From contig JAAYJJ010000076.1 in the NCBI GenBank assembly GCA_012522985.1, forward strand, positions 1-23,473: 23,473 bases of DNA, written 5' to 3'. This DNA comes from Aliarcobacter butzleri. GTDB taxonomy: Bacteria; Campylobacterota; Campylobacteria; Campylobacterales; Arcobacteraceae. How positions within the stretch are numbered: position 1 is the first letter of the stretch; each line of letters starts with the position of its first letter. A program made the position numbers and the translations under genes. Shown one piece after another: positions 1 to 8,347 of the stretch. The notes under the pieces are model-generated. The model was given only the letters and a program-made list of their open reading frames with translations. It did no database searches and was not told the origin of the DNA.

Positions 1-108
1 GGACATGAATATAGATATAAGTCTTTATTTATATCATCACCTTTATGTACAAAAGCAAAAAATGGTTTTTTAGAACAAAAATGGAAAGTATATAATGATT
101 TTATGTGA
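1..108 (+). CDS. C-terminal fragment of an upstream gene, possibly a CbiA/CobB-type amidotransferase
   Basis: The window opens inside a reading frame that gives 35 residues and stops at TGA 106-108. It starts GHEYRYKSLF and ends KVYNDFM. The GHE-aromatic-x-Tyr string resembles the GHEFHYS motif of cobyrinate a,c-diamide synthase glutamine amidotransferase domains. The ending KVYNDFM resembles the stretch before the final SYLHLHF of that family, but that His-containing end is absent here. The frame overlaps the coaX start by 14 bases, so it would be translationally linked to coaX. That it is coding is likely. The family assignment rests on about ten residues and is tentative. Confidence 0.45.
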   Translation, partial: GHEYRYKSLFISSPLCTKAKNGFLEQKWKVYNDFM

Positions 109-721
109 TATTGGCAATAGTACAATAAGTTTTTTTTATAATAATGATATTCAAAAAATAGATATACAAAGTGACTCTTTTCCTCTATTTGATACAAAAA
201 AAACTATCTATTATATAAGTGTCAATGAAATAGGAAAACAAAATCTATTAAAACACTATCCCTTAAGTAAAGATTTATCAAGCCATATTAAACTAAATAC
301 ACAATATATAGGTTTGGGCGTTGATAGAGCAGTACTTTGTAGTTTTATTCAAGAAGGAGTTATTATAGATGCAGGAAGTGCTATAACTGTAGATATAATG
401 AAAAATTCTTCTCATTTAGGTGGATATATCTTACCAGGGATTAAAGCTATGTGTAAAATCTATCCAAATATCTCTTCTAAGTTAGAAGTTGATTTAGAAT
501 TTAAAGAGTACAACTCTATACCAAATAACACAAAAGATGGGATAAACTATGCTATATTTAATGCTATAATTTTACCTTTATTAAAAACCTCTGGTTTATC
601 CAATAATATTTATATAACAGGTGGTGATGGTAAGATGATTTTACCACATATTAACAATGCAATCTATGATGAGGCTTTAATCTTTAAAGCAATGAAAAGC
701 TTAACAAAGGATATATTATGA
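95..721 (+). CDS. coaX: Type III pantothenate kinase
   Basis: Phosphorylates pantothenate in the first step of coenzyme A synthesis in the cytoplasm. The protein has 208 residues, at the short end of the family but usual for Campylobacterota. The acetate/sugar kinase-type fold signatures are all visible: DIGNS phosphate loop at residues 5-9, GVDR at 75-78, the IDAGSAITVD strand with the catalytic Asp at 91-100, GGYILPGI at 109-116, and ITGGDG near the C terminus. Type III enzymes need a monovalent cation and are not feedback-inhibited by CoA (family knowledge). The start overlaps the end of the preceding frame by 14 bases. The stop overlaps the hisG start as ATGA. Together these suggest one transcript with translational coupling. 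Confidence 0.93.
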   Translation: MILCDIGNSTISFFYNNDIQKIDIQSDSFPLFDTKKTIYYISVNEIGKQNLLKHYPLSKDLSSHIKLNTQYIGLGVDRAVLCSFIQEGVIIDAGSAITVDIMKNSSHLGGYILPGIKAMCKIYPNISSKLEVDLEFKEYNSIPNNTKDGINYAIFNAIILPLLKTSGLSNNIYITGGDGKMILPHINNAIYDEALIFKAMKSLTKDIL

Positions 722-1326
722 TAACTATAGCTTTACCAAAAGGAAGAATAGCTGAAGAGACTTTAGATATTTTCGAAAAAGCATTTAATGAAAAATTTAT
801 ATTTGAAGATAGAAAACTTATTTTAGAAAAATCTGGATTTAAATTTTTAAATGTAAGAAACCAAGATGTCCCTACTTATGTAGAGTATGGTAGTGCTGAT
901 TTAGGCGTTGTAGGACTTGATGTCTTAGAAGAAAAAGAGTTTGATCTTATTAAGCTTTTAGATCTTCAAATAGGCAAATGCAAAGTCTCTATAGGACTAA
1001 AAGAGCAAGATGAGCTTGATTGGAGCAAAAGTGAGCTTAAAGTTGCTACAAAACATGAAAAAATAGCAAAAAAATATTTTGAACAAAAAGCAATGGCTGT
1101 AGAGATAATCAAACTATATGGTTCTATTGAACTAGCCCCTTTAGTTGGGCTAAGTGACTGTATAGTTGATATAGTTGATACAGGTGCTACTATGAAACAA
1201 AATGGGCTTAAAGTAGGTGAGACTATTATGTATAGTTCAGCACATCTAATAGCCAATAAAAACTCTTATTATCTTAAAAAAGAGGCTATTTTAGATCTTA
1301 AAAACAAATTAGGAAAATATATATGA
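718..1326 (+). CDS. hisG: ATP phosphoribosyltransferase, short form (catalytic subunit)
   Basis: Catalyses the first step of histidine synthesis, joining ATP and PRPP. At 202 residues it is the short HisG_S type and lacks the C-terminal regulatory domain of the roughly 300-residue long form. Family signatures are the N-terminal IALPKGR (residues 4-10), the YGSADLGVVGLDVL segment (57-70), and the PRPP-binding loop DIVDTGATMK (151-160). Short HisG enzymes work as a hetero-octamer with HisZ, a histidyl-tRNA synthetase-like partner. No HisZ gene lies in this window, so it must be elsewhere if the enzyme is regulated in the usual way. It overlaps coaX and the next gene by ATGA at each end, giving a tight three-gene unit. 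Confidence 0.95.
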   Translation: MITIALPKGRIAEETLDIFEKAFNEKFIFEDRKLILEKSGFKFLNVRNQDVPTYVEYGSADLGVVGLDVLEEKEFDLIKLLDLQIGKCKVSIGLKEQDELDWSKSELKVATKHEKIAKKYFEQKAMAVEIIKLYGSIELAPLVGLSDCIVDIVDTGATMKQNGLKVGETIMYSSAHLIANKNSYYLKKEAILDLKNKLGKYI

Positions 1327-2015
1327 ATGGTTTAGAACTTTATGCAAAAATAGAGCAGTATCTTGATTTTAGTGATGAAGTAGCAAAACTTCATAATCTT
1401 TTTTTAGGTATAGTTGATGAGATTTCACCAAAAACTCTACTTGATATAGGATGTGGACAAGGTGGATTTTTAAATCAACTTGATAGCTCAATAGAGAGTT
1501 TTGGTATAGATCTAAGCCAAAACCAAATCACTATAGCAAAATCCAAGAATCTTTGTGTTGAGTGTATGGATCTAAAAGAACTAAATAAAAACTTTGATAT
1601 GCAAACAGCTATTTTTGATGTTATTAACTATATTCCACCAAAAGAGCTAAATAGTTTTTTTAACAAATGTTATCAAACACTAAATCTAAATGGGTATTTT
1701 GTATTTGATATCAATACCCTTTTTGGTTTTGATGAGATAGCTCAAGGAAGCTTAGCTATAGATAAAGATGAGATATTTATATCTGTAGATGCTTATTTTG
1801 AAGATAATATTTTAAATACACATATTACTACATTTAATAAAAACAGTGATAATTGCTACACCAAAGAGCAAGGTACTATCAAACAATATTACCATACAAA
1901 TGAGTTCTTAAAAAAAGAGCTTTTAAAAATTGGTTTTGAAATAGAGCAAATACTAGATTTTAGACTTCATAGTATAAACAAAGCAGATAAACAGATTTTT
2001 ATTTGTAAAAAATAG
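1323..2015 (+). CDS. Class I SAM-dependent methyltransferase, substrate unknown
   Basis: A 230-residue soluble protein with a Rossmann-like methyltransferase domain. Motif I is LLDIGCGQG (residues 39-47), the acidic end of strand 2 is GIDLS (61-65), and the post-motif segment is AIFDVINYIPP (96-106). The closest general resemblance is to the small-molecule Methyltransf_25/UbiG-like group, but nothing here fixes the substrate. Its start overlaps the hisG stop (ATGA at 1323-1326), so it is the last gene of the coaX-hisG unit. It converges on alaS. A degenerate heptamer stretch and a hairpin follow its stop. Confidence 0.8.
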   Translation: MNGLELYAKIEQYLDFSDEVAKLHNLFLGIVDEISPKTLLDIGCGQGGFLNQLDSSIESFGIDLSQNQITIAKSKNLCVECMDLKELNKNFDMQTAIFDVINYIPPKELNSFFNKCYQTLNLNGYFVFDINTLFGFDEIAQGSLAIDKDEIFISVDAYFEDNILNTHITTFNKNSDNCYTKEQGTIKQYYHTNEFLKKELLKIGFEIEQILDFRLHSINKADKQIFICKK

Positions 2016-2047
2016 ACCATTAACTACAAACTATAGTTAATAGTGTT
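2016..2047. repeat. Degenerate heptamer stretch with orientation switch
   Basis: Directly after the methyltransferase stop, three heptads of form ACYANNN can be read: ACCATTA 2016-2022, ACTACAA 2023-2029, ACTATAG 2030-2036. Two heptads of the complementary form TAGTNNN follow: TAGTTAA 2034-2040 and TAGTGTT 2041-2047. The switch passes through the palindrome ACTATAGT. As a result ATTAACTA (2019-2026) and TAGTTAAT (2034-2041) form an 8-bp stem. A longer array of the same heptad lies after dxs (19136-19184). The reading is by eye in AT-rich DNA, so chance contributes. Confidence 0.5.
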
Positions 2048-2051
2048 GTAA

Positions 2052-2090
2052 ACTTAAAGCTTTACCCAAAAAGGTAAAGCTTACATAAGT
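2052..2090. terminator. Bidirectional hairpin between methyltransferase and alaS
   Basis: AAGCTTTACC (2057-2066) and GGTAAAGCTT (2073-2082) form a perfect 10-bp stem with a CAAAAA loop. An outer ACTTA/TAAGT helix (2052-2056 with 2086-2090) adds five pairs across a three-base bulge. It lies between two convergent genes and includes the alaS stop codon (2081-2083). Neither strand has a strong U-run directly after the stem, so it is a terminator-like hairpin rather than a textbook intrinsic terminator. Confidence 0.6.
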
Positions 2091-4633
2091 TTTAGTATAT
2101 ATTCATAAGCTGCTTTTTTGGCCTCTTCTATCTTAGATATATCTTTACCACCAGCTTGAGCAAAATCAGCTCTTCCGCCTCCGCCTCCACCTACAATTGG
2201 AGCTATATTTTTAATCCAATCACCAGCATTTGCTTCAATTCCTTTGATACCACAAGCTAACATTACTTTATCATCTTTTGCTTGAAGCAAAAATATTGCA
2301 ACTTTATCATATCCATTTTTATAATCATCAATTATAGCTTTAATATCTCCACCATCTACAATATCAACTACTACTTTTATTCCGTTGATATCCTCCTCTT
2401 GAACCTTTGATTTTGTTTGTGATAGTGCATTTGAGAGTTCAACTTTAAGCTGTTTTATTTGATCTTTTAATTTTTGTACACCACCCAATAAATCTGGGTT
2501 TCTAAGCTCATCTAAAAGCTTATTTTGTGTTTCTACTATTGATCTTACATAATTTGTAGCACTTATTCCTACAACAGCCTCTATTCTTCTAACTCCTGCA
2601 CTTACTCCACTTTCTTTTGTGATATAAAAGCTTCCTATATCAGCACTATTTCTTACATGAGTCCCACCACAAAACTCTATACTTACCCCTCCAAAATCGA
2701 TAACTCTTACTATATCACCATATTTTTCACCAAACATAGCAATAGCACCTAGCTTTTTGGCTTCATCTATAGGCAACTCTTTAATATCAGCTGGTATAGC
2801 TCTTGCTATCATAGAGTTTACCATATCTTGTACTTCATCAATTTGCTCTTTTGTAAGAGCTTTTGGATAAGTAAAGTCAAATCTAAGTCTAGTAGCATCA
2901 TTGCTACTTCCAGCTTGTGATACACCCTCACCCAAAACCATTCTAAGAGCAGAGTGAAGTAGGTGTGTAGCAGAGTGATGTTTTGCTATCTCACTTCTAT
3001 TTGCGACAACAGCATAAACCTTTTCTCCTACTTTAAGTGAAGATTTAACAGATACTCTAGATAAATTCATATCAAAAAACTTTTTTGTATCTTCAACAAA
3101 AGCAACCATACTACTTCTTTCTATAACACCTATATCACCACATTGCCCGCCTGATTCTGCATAAAAAGGAGTATTATCTAACATAACCCACCCTTTTTCA
3201 CCAGTATCTAGAGTATCTACTAGATTAAAATCATCATCCATTAAAGCCAAAATCTCAACTTCATATGAAAGGTTAGTATATCCTACAAAATTATTTTTGC
3301 CATATTTTTCTAAAAGCTTTTTAAAATCACCCTCTTTTGAGCTATCTCCACTACCTTTCCAAGAAGCTTTTGAAGCAGATTTTTGCTCATCCATAAGTTT
3401 ATCAAATGTTAAAATATCAACTTTTAGATTTTTGCCCTTTAACATATCTTGCGTTAAATCTAATGGAAAACCATAAGTATCATATAGCTTAAAAGCAACC
3501 TCTCCACTAAAAATCTCTTTTGAATTTGCTAATTCATCTTCAAATATACTCATTCCACTTGCAATAGTTTTGAAGAATCTCTCTTCTTCAAAAAACATTT
3601 GCTCTTTTATAAACTCTTTTTTTTCATTTAAAAACTCATAATGCCCAGCCATTGTGTTGCACAAAGGATCTACTAGTTTTGACATAAAAGGCTCTTTAAT
3701 ACCTAGTAAATATCCATGTCTTATAGCACGTCTTGCTATTCTTCTAAGTACATAACCTCTTCCTTCTTTATCAAAAAGAACTCCTTGAGCTAACAAAAAC
3801 CCAACAGCTCTTATATGATCAGCTATTACTCTAAAACTTGCTATGTTTTTATCACTTTTTTTATTAGGGCTAAGTTTTTCTATTGCACCAATCAACTCTT
3901 CAAAAATAGATGAGTCATAGTTATTATAAACACCCTCTTTAATAGCTGTAATTCGCTCTAGTCCCATACCTGTATCTATAGAAGGTTTTGGAAGAGGCTT
4001 TAGCTCACCTTTGCTATCTCTTTCATATTGCATAAATACAAGATTCCAAATCTCCAAAAATCTATCACCATCCCCACCCATACAATCATCTTCACTATTG
4101 AAGTGTTCACTTCCTTGATCATAAAATATCTCACTACAAGGTCCACAAGCTCCTGTATCTCCCATAGCCCAAAAGTTATCGGCATCTCCCATTTTGTAGA
4201 TTCTATCTTTTTCTATATGCTCTTGCCACAATATATATGCCTCATCATCACTATCATGTACTGTTACATATAGTTTCTCTTTTGGTAGCTTAATAACTTC
4301 AGTTATAAACTCCCACGCATAAGCAATAGCCTCTTTTTTGAAATAATCTCCAAAAGAGAAGTTACCAAGCATCTCAAATAGTGTATGATGCCTACTTGTA
4401 TAACCAACATTTTCCAAATCATTATGTTTTCCACCAGCTCTTAAACAAAGTTGGCATGAAGCAGCTTTAGGATTTGGTGGTATTGGAACTGCACCTGTAA
4501 ATATATCTTTAAACTGTACCATACCTGCATTTGTAAACAATAATGTAGGATCATCTGGCACTAAAGGCATACTATTATATATATTATGTTGTTTTTTTTC
4601 AAAAAACTCTAAAAACTCTTTTCTTATATCCAT
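2081..4633 (-). CDS. alaS: Alanyl-tRNA synthetase
   Basis: Class II synthetase that charges tRNA-Ala and edits mischarged Ser/Gly. It has 850 residues, near the usual bacterial length of about 875. The N-terminal catalytic domain begins [14 protein letters not shown] and carries [13 protein letters not shown] and the [20 protein letters not shown] segment (here [17 protein letters not shown]). The editing domain has the two zinc/editing motifs HxxxH (HSATH, near residue 552) and CGGTH (near 656). The C-terminal part has a coiled-coil-rich segment and the glycine-rich [16 protein letters not shown] typical of the C-Ala domain. The start at 4633 fits the conserved N terminus. It is divergent from trxA, with 104 bases between them holding promoters for both. 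Confidence 0.98.
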   Translation of the reverse strand: MDIRKEFLEFFEKKQHNIYNSMPLVPDDPTLLFTNAGMVQFKDIFTGAVPIPPNPKAASCQLCLRAGGKHNDLENVGYTSRHHTLFEMLGNFSFGDYFKKEAIAYAWEFITEVIKLPKEKLYVTVHDSDDEAYILWQEHIEKDRIYKMGDADNFWAMGDTGACGPCSEIFYDQGSEHFNSEDDCMGGDGDRFLEIWNLVFMQYERDSKGELKPLPKPSIDTGMGLERITAIKEGVYNNYDSSIFEELIGAIEKLSPNKKSDKNIASFRVIADHIRAVGFLLAQGVLFDKEGRGYVLRRIARRAIRHGYLLGIKEPFMSKLVDPLCNTMAGHYEFLNEKKEFIKEQMFFEEERFFKTIASGMSIFEDELANSKEIFSGEVAFKLYDTYGFPLDLTQDMLKGKNLKVDILTFDKLMDEQKSASKASWKGSGDSSKEGDFKKLLEKYGKNNFVGYTNLSYEVEILALMDDDFNLVDTLDTGEKGWVMLDNTPFYAESGGQCGDIGVIERSSMVAFVEDTKKFFDMNLSRVSVKSSLKVGEKVYAVVANRSEIAKHHSATHLLHSALRMVLGEGVSQAGSSNDATRLRFDFTYPKALTKEQIDEVQDMVNSMIARAIPADIKELPIDEAKKLGAIAMFGEKYGDIVRVIDFGGVSIEFCGGTHVRNSADIGSFYITKESGVSAGVRRIEAVVGISATNYVRSIVETQNKLLDELRNPDLLGGVQKLKDQIKQLKVELSNALSQTKSKVQEEDINGIKVVVDIVDGGDIKAIIDDYKNGYDKVAIFLLQAKDDKVMLACGIKGIEANAGDWIKNIAPIVGGGGGGRADFAQAGGKDISKIEEAKKAAYEYILKLM

Positions 4634-4702
4634 TTTCTTTATTCCATCTATAATTTTTTAACTTTAATATTTTATCTAAAAATCTTTTAAAGTTTAAATA
4701 GG

Positions 4703-4708
4703 TATAAT
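4703..4708 (+). promoter_or_regulatory. -10 box of the trxA promoter
   Basis: A perfect TATAAT lies 29 bases before the trxA ATG, in AT-rich DNA without an obvious -35 box, as is usual for sigma-70 promoters in this phylum. The implied start is near 4715, giving a leader of about 23 nt that contains the AAGGA ribosome-binding site. No matching strong -10 box was seen for alaS on the other strand. Confidence 0.65.
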
Positions 4709-4737
4709 TTCTAACATTAAATAATTAAGGAAATAAA

Positions 4738-5055
4738 ATGGGTAAATATATAGAATTAACAAGTGCAAATTTTGAAGCAACAGTAGGTAAAGGTGTTTCT
4801 ATGGTTGATTTCTGGGCTCCTTGGTGTGGACCTTGTAGAATGATAGCTCCAGTTATAGATGATTTGGCGGTTGATTTTGAAGGAAAAGCAAATATTTGCA
4901 AAGTAAATACTGATGAAGAGCAAGATTTAGCTGTAAGATTTGGTGTTAGATCAATTCCAACTATTTTATTTATGAAAGATGGTGAAGTAGTTGATCAAAT
5001 GATTGGTGCAGCTTCAAAACAAGCTTACGCTGATAAATTAAACTCACTACTATAA
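4738..5055 (+). CDS. trxA: Thioredoxin
   Basis: A 105-residue cytoplasmic dithiol reductant that supplies electrons to ribonucleotide reductase, peroxiredoxins and other targets. The active site is WCGPC at residues 29-33 and the conserved cis-Pro is in RSIPT (71-75). The C-terminal GxxxK-like end (GAASKQAYADKL) is also normal. An AAGGA ribosome-binding site precedes the ATG. A hairpin terminator follows, so trxA is probably a short monocistronic unit although its reductase gene trxB is the next gene downstream. Confidence 0.97.
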   Translation: MGKYIELTSANFEATVGKGVSMVDFWAPWCGPCRMIAPVIDDLAVDFEGKANICKVNTDEEQDLAVRFGVRSIPTILFMKDGEVVDQMIGAASKQAYADKLNSLL

Positions 5056-5060
5056 TATTA

Positions 5061-5085
5061 AGCCAAGAGAATTACTCTCTTGGTT
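5061..5085 (+). terminator. Hairpin terminator after trxA
   Basis: AGCCAAGAGA (5061-5070) pairs with TCTCTTGGTT (5076-5085), one pair being G-U, around a five-base ATTAC loop. A T-rich tract follows. It lies five bases after the trxA stop, fitting an intrinsic terminator. Confidence 0.65.
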
Positions 5086-5102
5086 TATGTGTTTATATAA
5101 AC

Positions 5103-5164
5103 AACAATAAGTAATCTGAAACAAGAGATAAAAGAGGTTCTGCTTTTTTAGATTAGTTATTGTT
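5103..5164. repeat. Long imperfect inverted repeat between trxA and trxB
   Basis: Nineteen-base arms at 5103-5121 and 5146-5164 pair at 18 of 19 positions. Seventeen are Watson-Crick, one is G-U, and one is a G/G mismatch at 5111/5156. The loop is 24 bases (5122-5145) and a run of six T (5144-5149) runs into the 3' arm. It starts 17 bases beyond the trxA terminator stem and ends about 100 bases before trxB. The 3' arm overlaps an alternative small hairpin (GTTAT 5162-5166 with ATAAC 5173-5177), so the two cannot form fully together. It could be a leader structure, a processed small RNA or a decayed mobile repeat. Confidence 0.6.
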
Positions 5165-5202
5165 ATAAAGTGATAACTTCTTAAAATTAATCAAAATTAT
5201 TG

Positions 5203-5208
5203 TATTAT
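5203..5208 (+). promoter_or_regulatory. Possible -10 box for trxB
   Basis: TATTAT lies in the T-rich context ATTATTG-TATTAT about 55 bases before the trxB ATG and beyond the trxA terminator. It is a five-of-six match to TATAAT with no clear -35 box, so it is only a candidate. If used, the long hairpin at 5103-5164 would lie outside the trxB leader. Confidence 0.35.
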
Positions 5209-5262
5209 ATCAAATACAATAAAATAAACTTGCTTTTATGCAATATCAATGGAGTATATATT

Positions 5263-6192
5263 ATGTTAGATTTAGCTATTATTGGTGGTGGCCCAGCTGG
5301 ACTTACAGCAGGACTTTATGCAACTAGAGGTGGACTTAAAAATGTTACTATGTTTGAGATGGGTATGCCTGGTGGACAAATAACACAAAGTAGTGAAATA
5401 GAGAACTATCCTGGACAAGTTGGTATTATGACTGGTATGGAGCTTATGCAAAGTTGGCCTGAACAGTGTCAAAGATTTGGACTAAAACATGAGATGGTAA
5501 TGGTTGATAAAGTTACTAAAAGTGGTGATATTTTTACTCTTATGTTATCTGATGGCAAAGAAGTAGAAGCAAAAACAGTTCTTGTTGCAACTGGTAGTGT
5601 TCCTAAAAAAGCAGGTTTCAAAGGTGAAGATGAGTTTTTTGGAAGAGGAGTTAGTACTTGTGCAACTTGTGATGGATTTTTCTACAAAAACAAAGAAGTA
5701 GTAGTTTTAGGTGGTGGTGATGCTGCACTTGAAGAGGCTGCTTATCTAGCTAAAATCTGCAAAAAAGTATATTTAGTACATAGAAGAGATACATTTAGAG
5801 CAGCTCCAAATACTGTAGCTCATGCTCAAAAACAAGAAAATATTGAGTTTATTTTAAATAGTGAAGTAGATGAAGTTTACGGTGATGCTATGGGTGTAAA
5901 TGGAGTTAAAATCAAAAATAGAGATAATGGGACTATAACAGATTTACCAGTTCCTGGTATATTTGTTTTCGTTGGAAGAGATATATTAAATAGTGTTCTA
6001 AAGCAAGATGATAACTCATATCTATGTGATCTTAACTCAAATGGTGAGGTAATAGTAGATCTATCTATGAAAACATCAACAGCTGGACTATTTGCAGCAG
6101 GAGATCTAAGAATTGAGGCTCCTAAACAAGTTGTTTGTGCAGCAAGTGATGGTGCTATAGCAGCTTTAAGTGTTATTAGTTATTTAGGATAA
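5263..6192 (+). CDS. trxB: Thioredoxin reductase
   Basis: FAD enzyme passing electrons from NADPH to thioredoxin. The start is placed at ATG 5263 because GGAG at 5251-5254 lies eight bases before it and the FAD strand [12 protein letters not shown] follows at once. An in-frame upstream ATG at 5200 would add an unlikely 21-residue leader. The resulting protein has 309 residues, normal for the low-molecular-weight family. FAD motif GGGPAG is at residues 8-13, redox-active CATC at 133-136, the NADPH-binding [10 protein letters not shown] starts near 150, and the C-terminal FAD motif [11 protein letters not shown] is near 270-280. It heads the run trxB-dapB-purF, with dapB nine bases downstream. 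Confidence 0.96.
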   Translation: MLDLAIIGGGPAGLTAGLYATRGGLKNVTMFEMGMPGGQITQSSEIENYPGQVGIMTGMELMQSWPEQCQRFGLKHEMVMVDKVTKSGDIFTLMLSDGKEVEAKTVLVATGSVPKKAGFKGEDEFFGRGVSTCATCDGFFYKNKEVVVLGGGDAALEEAAYLAKICKKVYLVHRRDTFRAAPNTVAHAQKQENIEFILNSEVDEVYGDAMGVNGVKIKNRDNGTITDLPVPGIFVFVGRDILNSVLKQDDNSYLCDLNSNGEVIVDLSMKTSTAGLFAAGDLRIEAPKQVVCAASDGAIAALSVISYLG

Positions 6193-6201
6193 GGATTAAG
6201 T

Positions 6202-6975
6202 ATGACAAGAATAGGAATACTTGGAAGCACAGGAAGAGTTGGAAGTTTACTAATAGATGATTTAAGTGAACACAATGAAGCTTGTGTTGGAGCAGTTCAT
6301 GTATATGATGAGATAAAAAAAGCTCTTCCAAAAGAGTGTGTAGTAACAAATGATATCAAAACACTACTAGAAAATTGTGATGTAGTAGTTGATTTTTCAG
6401 CACCAACAGCAACTCAAGCTCTTTTAGATAGCATAATAGAGCATAATATCAAAAAACCTCTAGTTATTGCTACTACAGGGCTAAGTAAACATCAACAAAA
6501 TCTTCTTATTGAGGCAAGTAAAATAACTCCTATTTTATATGCTACAAATATGAGTCTAGGTGTTGCGGTTTTAAATAAACTAGTAGCCCTAGCCTCTAAA
6601 GCTTTAAGAGATTTTGATATAGAAATCATTGAACAACACCATCGGTACAAAGTTGATAGCCCTAGTGGTACAGCTTTGACGTTGGCAAACAGTGCTGCAC
6701 ATGCTAGAGAACTTGATCTAGATAGTGTAAGGATCAGTGGTAGAGATGGACTAATAGGTGCTAGAAGTAAAGATGAAATAGCAGTTATGGCACTTCGTGG
6801 TGGTGATATTGTTGGCCGTCATACGGTTGGGCTTTATAATGATGGTGAATTTATAGAGCTAAACCATACAGCAACGGCTAGGAATACATTTTCAAAAGGT
6901 GCTATAAGAGCAGCTTTATGGCTTAGAAATCAAGAAAATGGATTATATTCAATCAACGACTGTTTAGGGTTATAA
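6202..6975 (+). CDS. dapB: 4-hydroxy-tetrahydrodipicolinate reductase
   Basis: Reduces the DapA product to tetrahydrodipicolinate in lysine and meso-diaminopimelate synthesis. It has 257 residues, the usual length. The dinucleotide-binding GILGSTGRVG is at residues 5-14 and the ATTG nucleotide contact at 89-92. The family signature EQHHRYKVDSPSGTA (about 143-157) includes catalytic His145/His146, Lys149 and the substrate-binding SGT. A second conserved block, IAVMALRGGDIVGRHTV, follows. An AAGGA ribosome-binding site sits between the trxB stop and this ATG, consistent with an operon. The neighbouring genes have unrelated pathways, so the grouping is positional. Confidence 0.96.
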   Translation: MTRIGILGSTGRVGSLLIDDLSEHNEACVGAVHVYDEIKKALPKECVVTNDIKTLLENCDVVVDFSAPTATQALLDSIIEHNIKKPLVIATTGLSKHQQNLLIEASKITPILYATNMSLGVAVLNKLVALASKALRDFDIEIIEQHHRYKVDSPSGTALTLANSAAHARELDLDSVRISGRDGLIGARSKDEIAVMALRGGDIVGRHTVGLYNDGEFIELNHTATARNTFSKGAIRAALWLRNQENGLYSINDCLGL

Positions 6976-7001
6976 TCTAATCTTTAAAACAAAGGAAAAC
7001 A

Positions 7002-8345
7002 ATGTGTGCTATAGTAGGAATTCACGGCAATGATGATGCCGCCAAACTCGCCTCTATCGCTCTTTTTGCGATGCAACATAGAGGTCATGAGTCAAGCGGA
7101 ATAAGTAGTGGTTATAATAACAAAATATATACCATCAAAGGCAAAGGTTTCGTAAAAGATGTATTTAGTGAGAAATCTTTTGAAACACTAAAAGGTGATA
7201 TTGCCATAGGGCATAACCTTTATGCAACTTCGGGCAGTGATCCTGTTACAGATGCACAACCTATCCACGCTAGGTACAAGCTTGGTGAGATTTCAGTTGT
7301 ACAAAATGGTAGTCTTATCAATAAAAAAGAGGTAAGAACTAGACTTATAGAAGAAGGTTCCATATTTCAAACCAATATGGATACAGAAAACATTATACAC
7401 CTAATAGCAAAATCTACAAAAAACAAACTCCAAGATAGAATCATAGAAGCATTAGATGAAATAAAAGGCGTATATAACCTTATTATCCAAAGTAGAAGTA
7501 AACTTTTTGTTATAAGAGACAAACATGGTGTAAGACCACTTAGTCTTGGTAAACTAAGAAGTGGCGGATGGATAGTCTCTAGCGAAACTTGTGCTTTTGA
7601 TATAGTTGATGCTGAGTTTATAAGAGATGTAAGACCAGGGGAGATGCTGATTTTTAGAAAAAACAGCGAACCAGAATCTATACAACTTCAAGAACCTGAT
7701 TTTAGACCATGTGCTTTTGAATATATCTATTTTGCTAGACCAGATAGTGATATAGATGGTAAAAATGTATATACTACTAGACAAAATATGGGTAGAGCCT
7801 TAGCTAGACAAGATAAAGATCTTGATATAAAAGCTGATATGGTTATTCCTGTTCCTGATAGTGGTGTACCAGCAGCTTTAGGATATGCCAAAGAAAGTGG
7901 AATACCTTTTGAGTATGGTATTATTAGAAATCACTATGTTGGAAGAACTTTTATAGAGCCAACTCAAGAGATGAGAGAACTAAAAGTCAAAATGAAACTA
8001 AGCCCTATGCCATCTTTGATAAAAGATAAGGTGATTATTGTTATTGATGACTCTATAGTAAGAGGTACAACTAGCAAAAAAATAGTAAGAATGCTTAAAA
8101 ATGCTGGAGCTAAAGAGGTTCATGTTAGATCAGCAAGTCCTATGATTAAATTTCCATGTTTTTATGGTATAGATACTCCTACAACAAAAGAGCTTATCAA
8201 TGCACAAATGAGCAAAGAAGAAGTAAGAGAGTTTATAGAAGCAGATTCATTAGATTATCTTAGCCTAGATGATTTGATAGATAGTATTGGAAGAGATAGA
8301 AACTACTCTGTTCCTAGTTTTACTGGTGAGTATTTTATAAAGTAA
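7002..8345 (+). CDS. purF: Amidophosphoribosyltransferase
   Basis: First committed step of purine synthesis: glutamine amide nitrogen is moved to PRPP. Met1 is followed directly by Cys2, the nucleophile of the N-terminal glutaminase (CAIVGIHG), so there is no propeptide. The glutaminase motifs MQHRGHESSGI and GHNLYATSG follow. The PRPP loop VIVIDDSIVRGTTS is at about residues 347-360. The length is 447. Cysteines at about 237 (PCAFEYIYF) and 385 (FPCFYGID) sit where the Bacillus subtilis enzyme has two 4Fe-4S ligands. The C-terminal pair is replaced by Ser436 and Ser439 (SVPSFTG), so a cluster is unlikely. The next gene starts three bases after the stop. Confidence 0.96.
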   Translation: MCAIVGIHGNDDAAKLASIALFAMQHRGHESSGISSGYNNKIYTIKGKGFVKDVFSEKSFETLKGDIAIGHNLYATSGSDPVTDAQPIHARYKLGEISVVQNGSLINKKEVRTRLIEEGSIFQTNMDTENIIHLIAKSTKNKLQDRIIEALDEIKGVYNLIIQSRSKLFVIRDKHGVRPLSLGKLRSGGWIVSSETCAFDIVDAEFIRDVRPGEMLIFRKNSEPESIQLQEPDFRPCAFEYIYFARPDSDIDGKNVYTTRQNMGRALARQDKDLDIKADMVIPVPDSGVPAALGYAKESGIPFEYGIIRNHYVGRTFIEPTQEMRELKVKMKLSPMPSLIKDKVIIVIDDSIVRGTTSKKIVRMLKNAGAKEVHVRSASPMIKFPCFYGIDTPTTKELINAQMSKEEVREFIEADSLDYLSLDDLIDSIGRDRNYSVPSFTGEYFIK

Positions 8346-8347
8346 TA

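Noticed and set aside
966..1256. A 96-codon minus-strand frame inside hisG
   Set aside because: It is Ser/Ile-rich antisense translation of a well-conserved gene, with no family features.
5091..5102. Perfect 12-bp palindrome GTTTATATAAAC after trxA
   Set aside because: Fully AT-rich core in a terminator tail. Short palindromes of this composition are expected by chance and no promoter context was seen.
5200..5262. A 21-codon N-terminal extension of trxB from ATG 5200
   Set aside because: No ribosome-binding site before 5200, while GGAG sits correctly before ATG 5263, and the family N terminus begins there.
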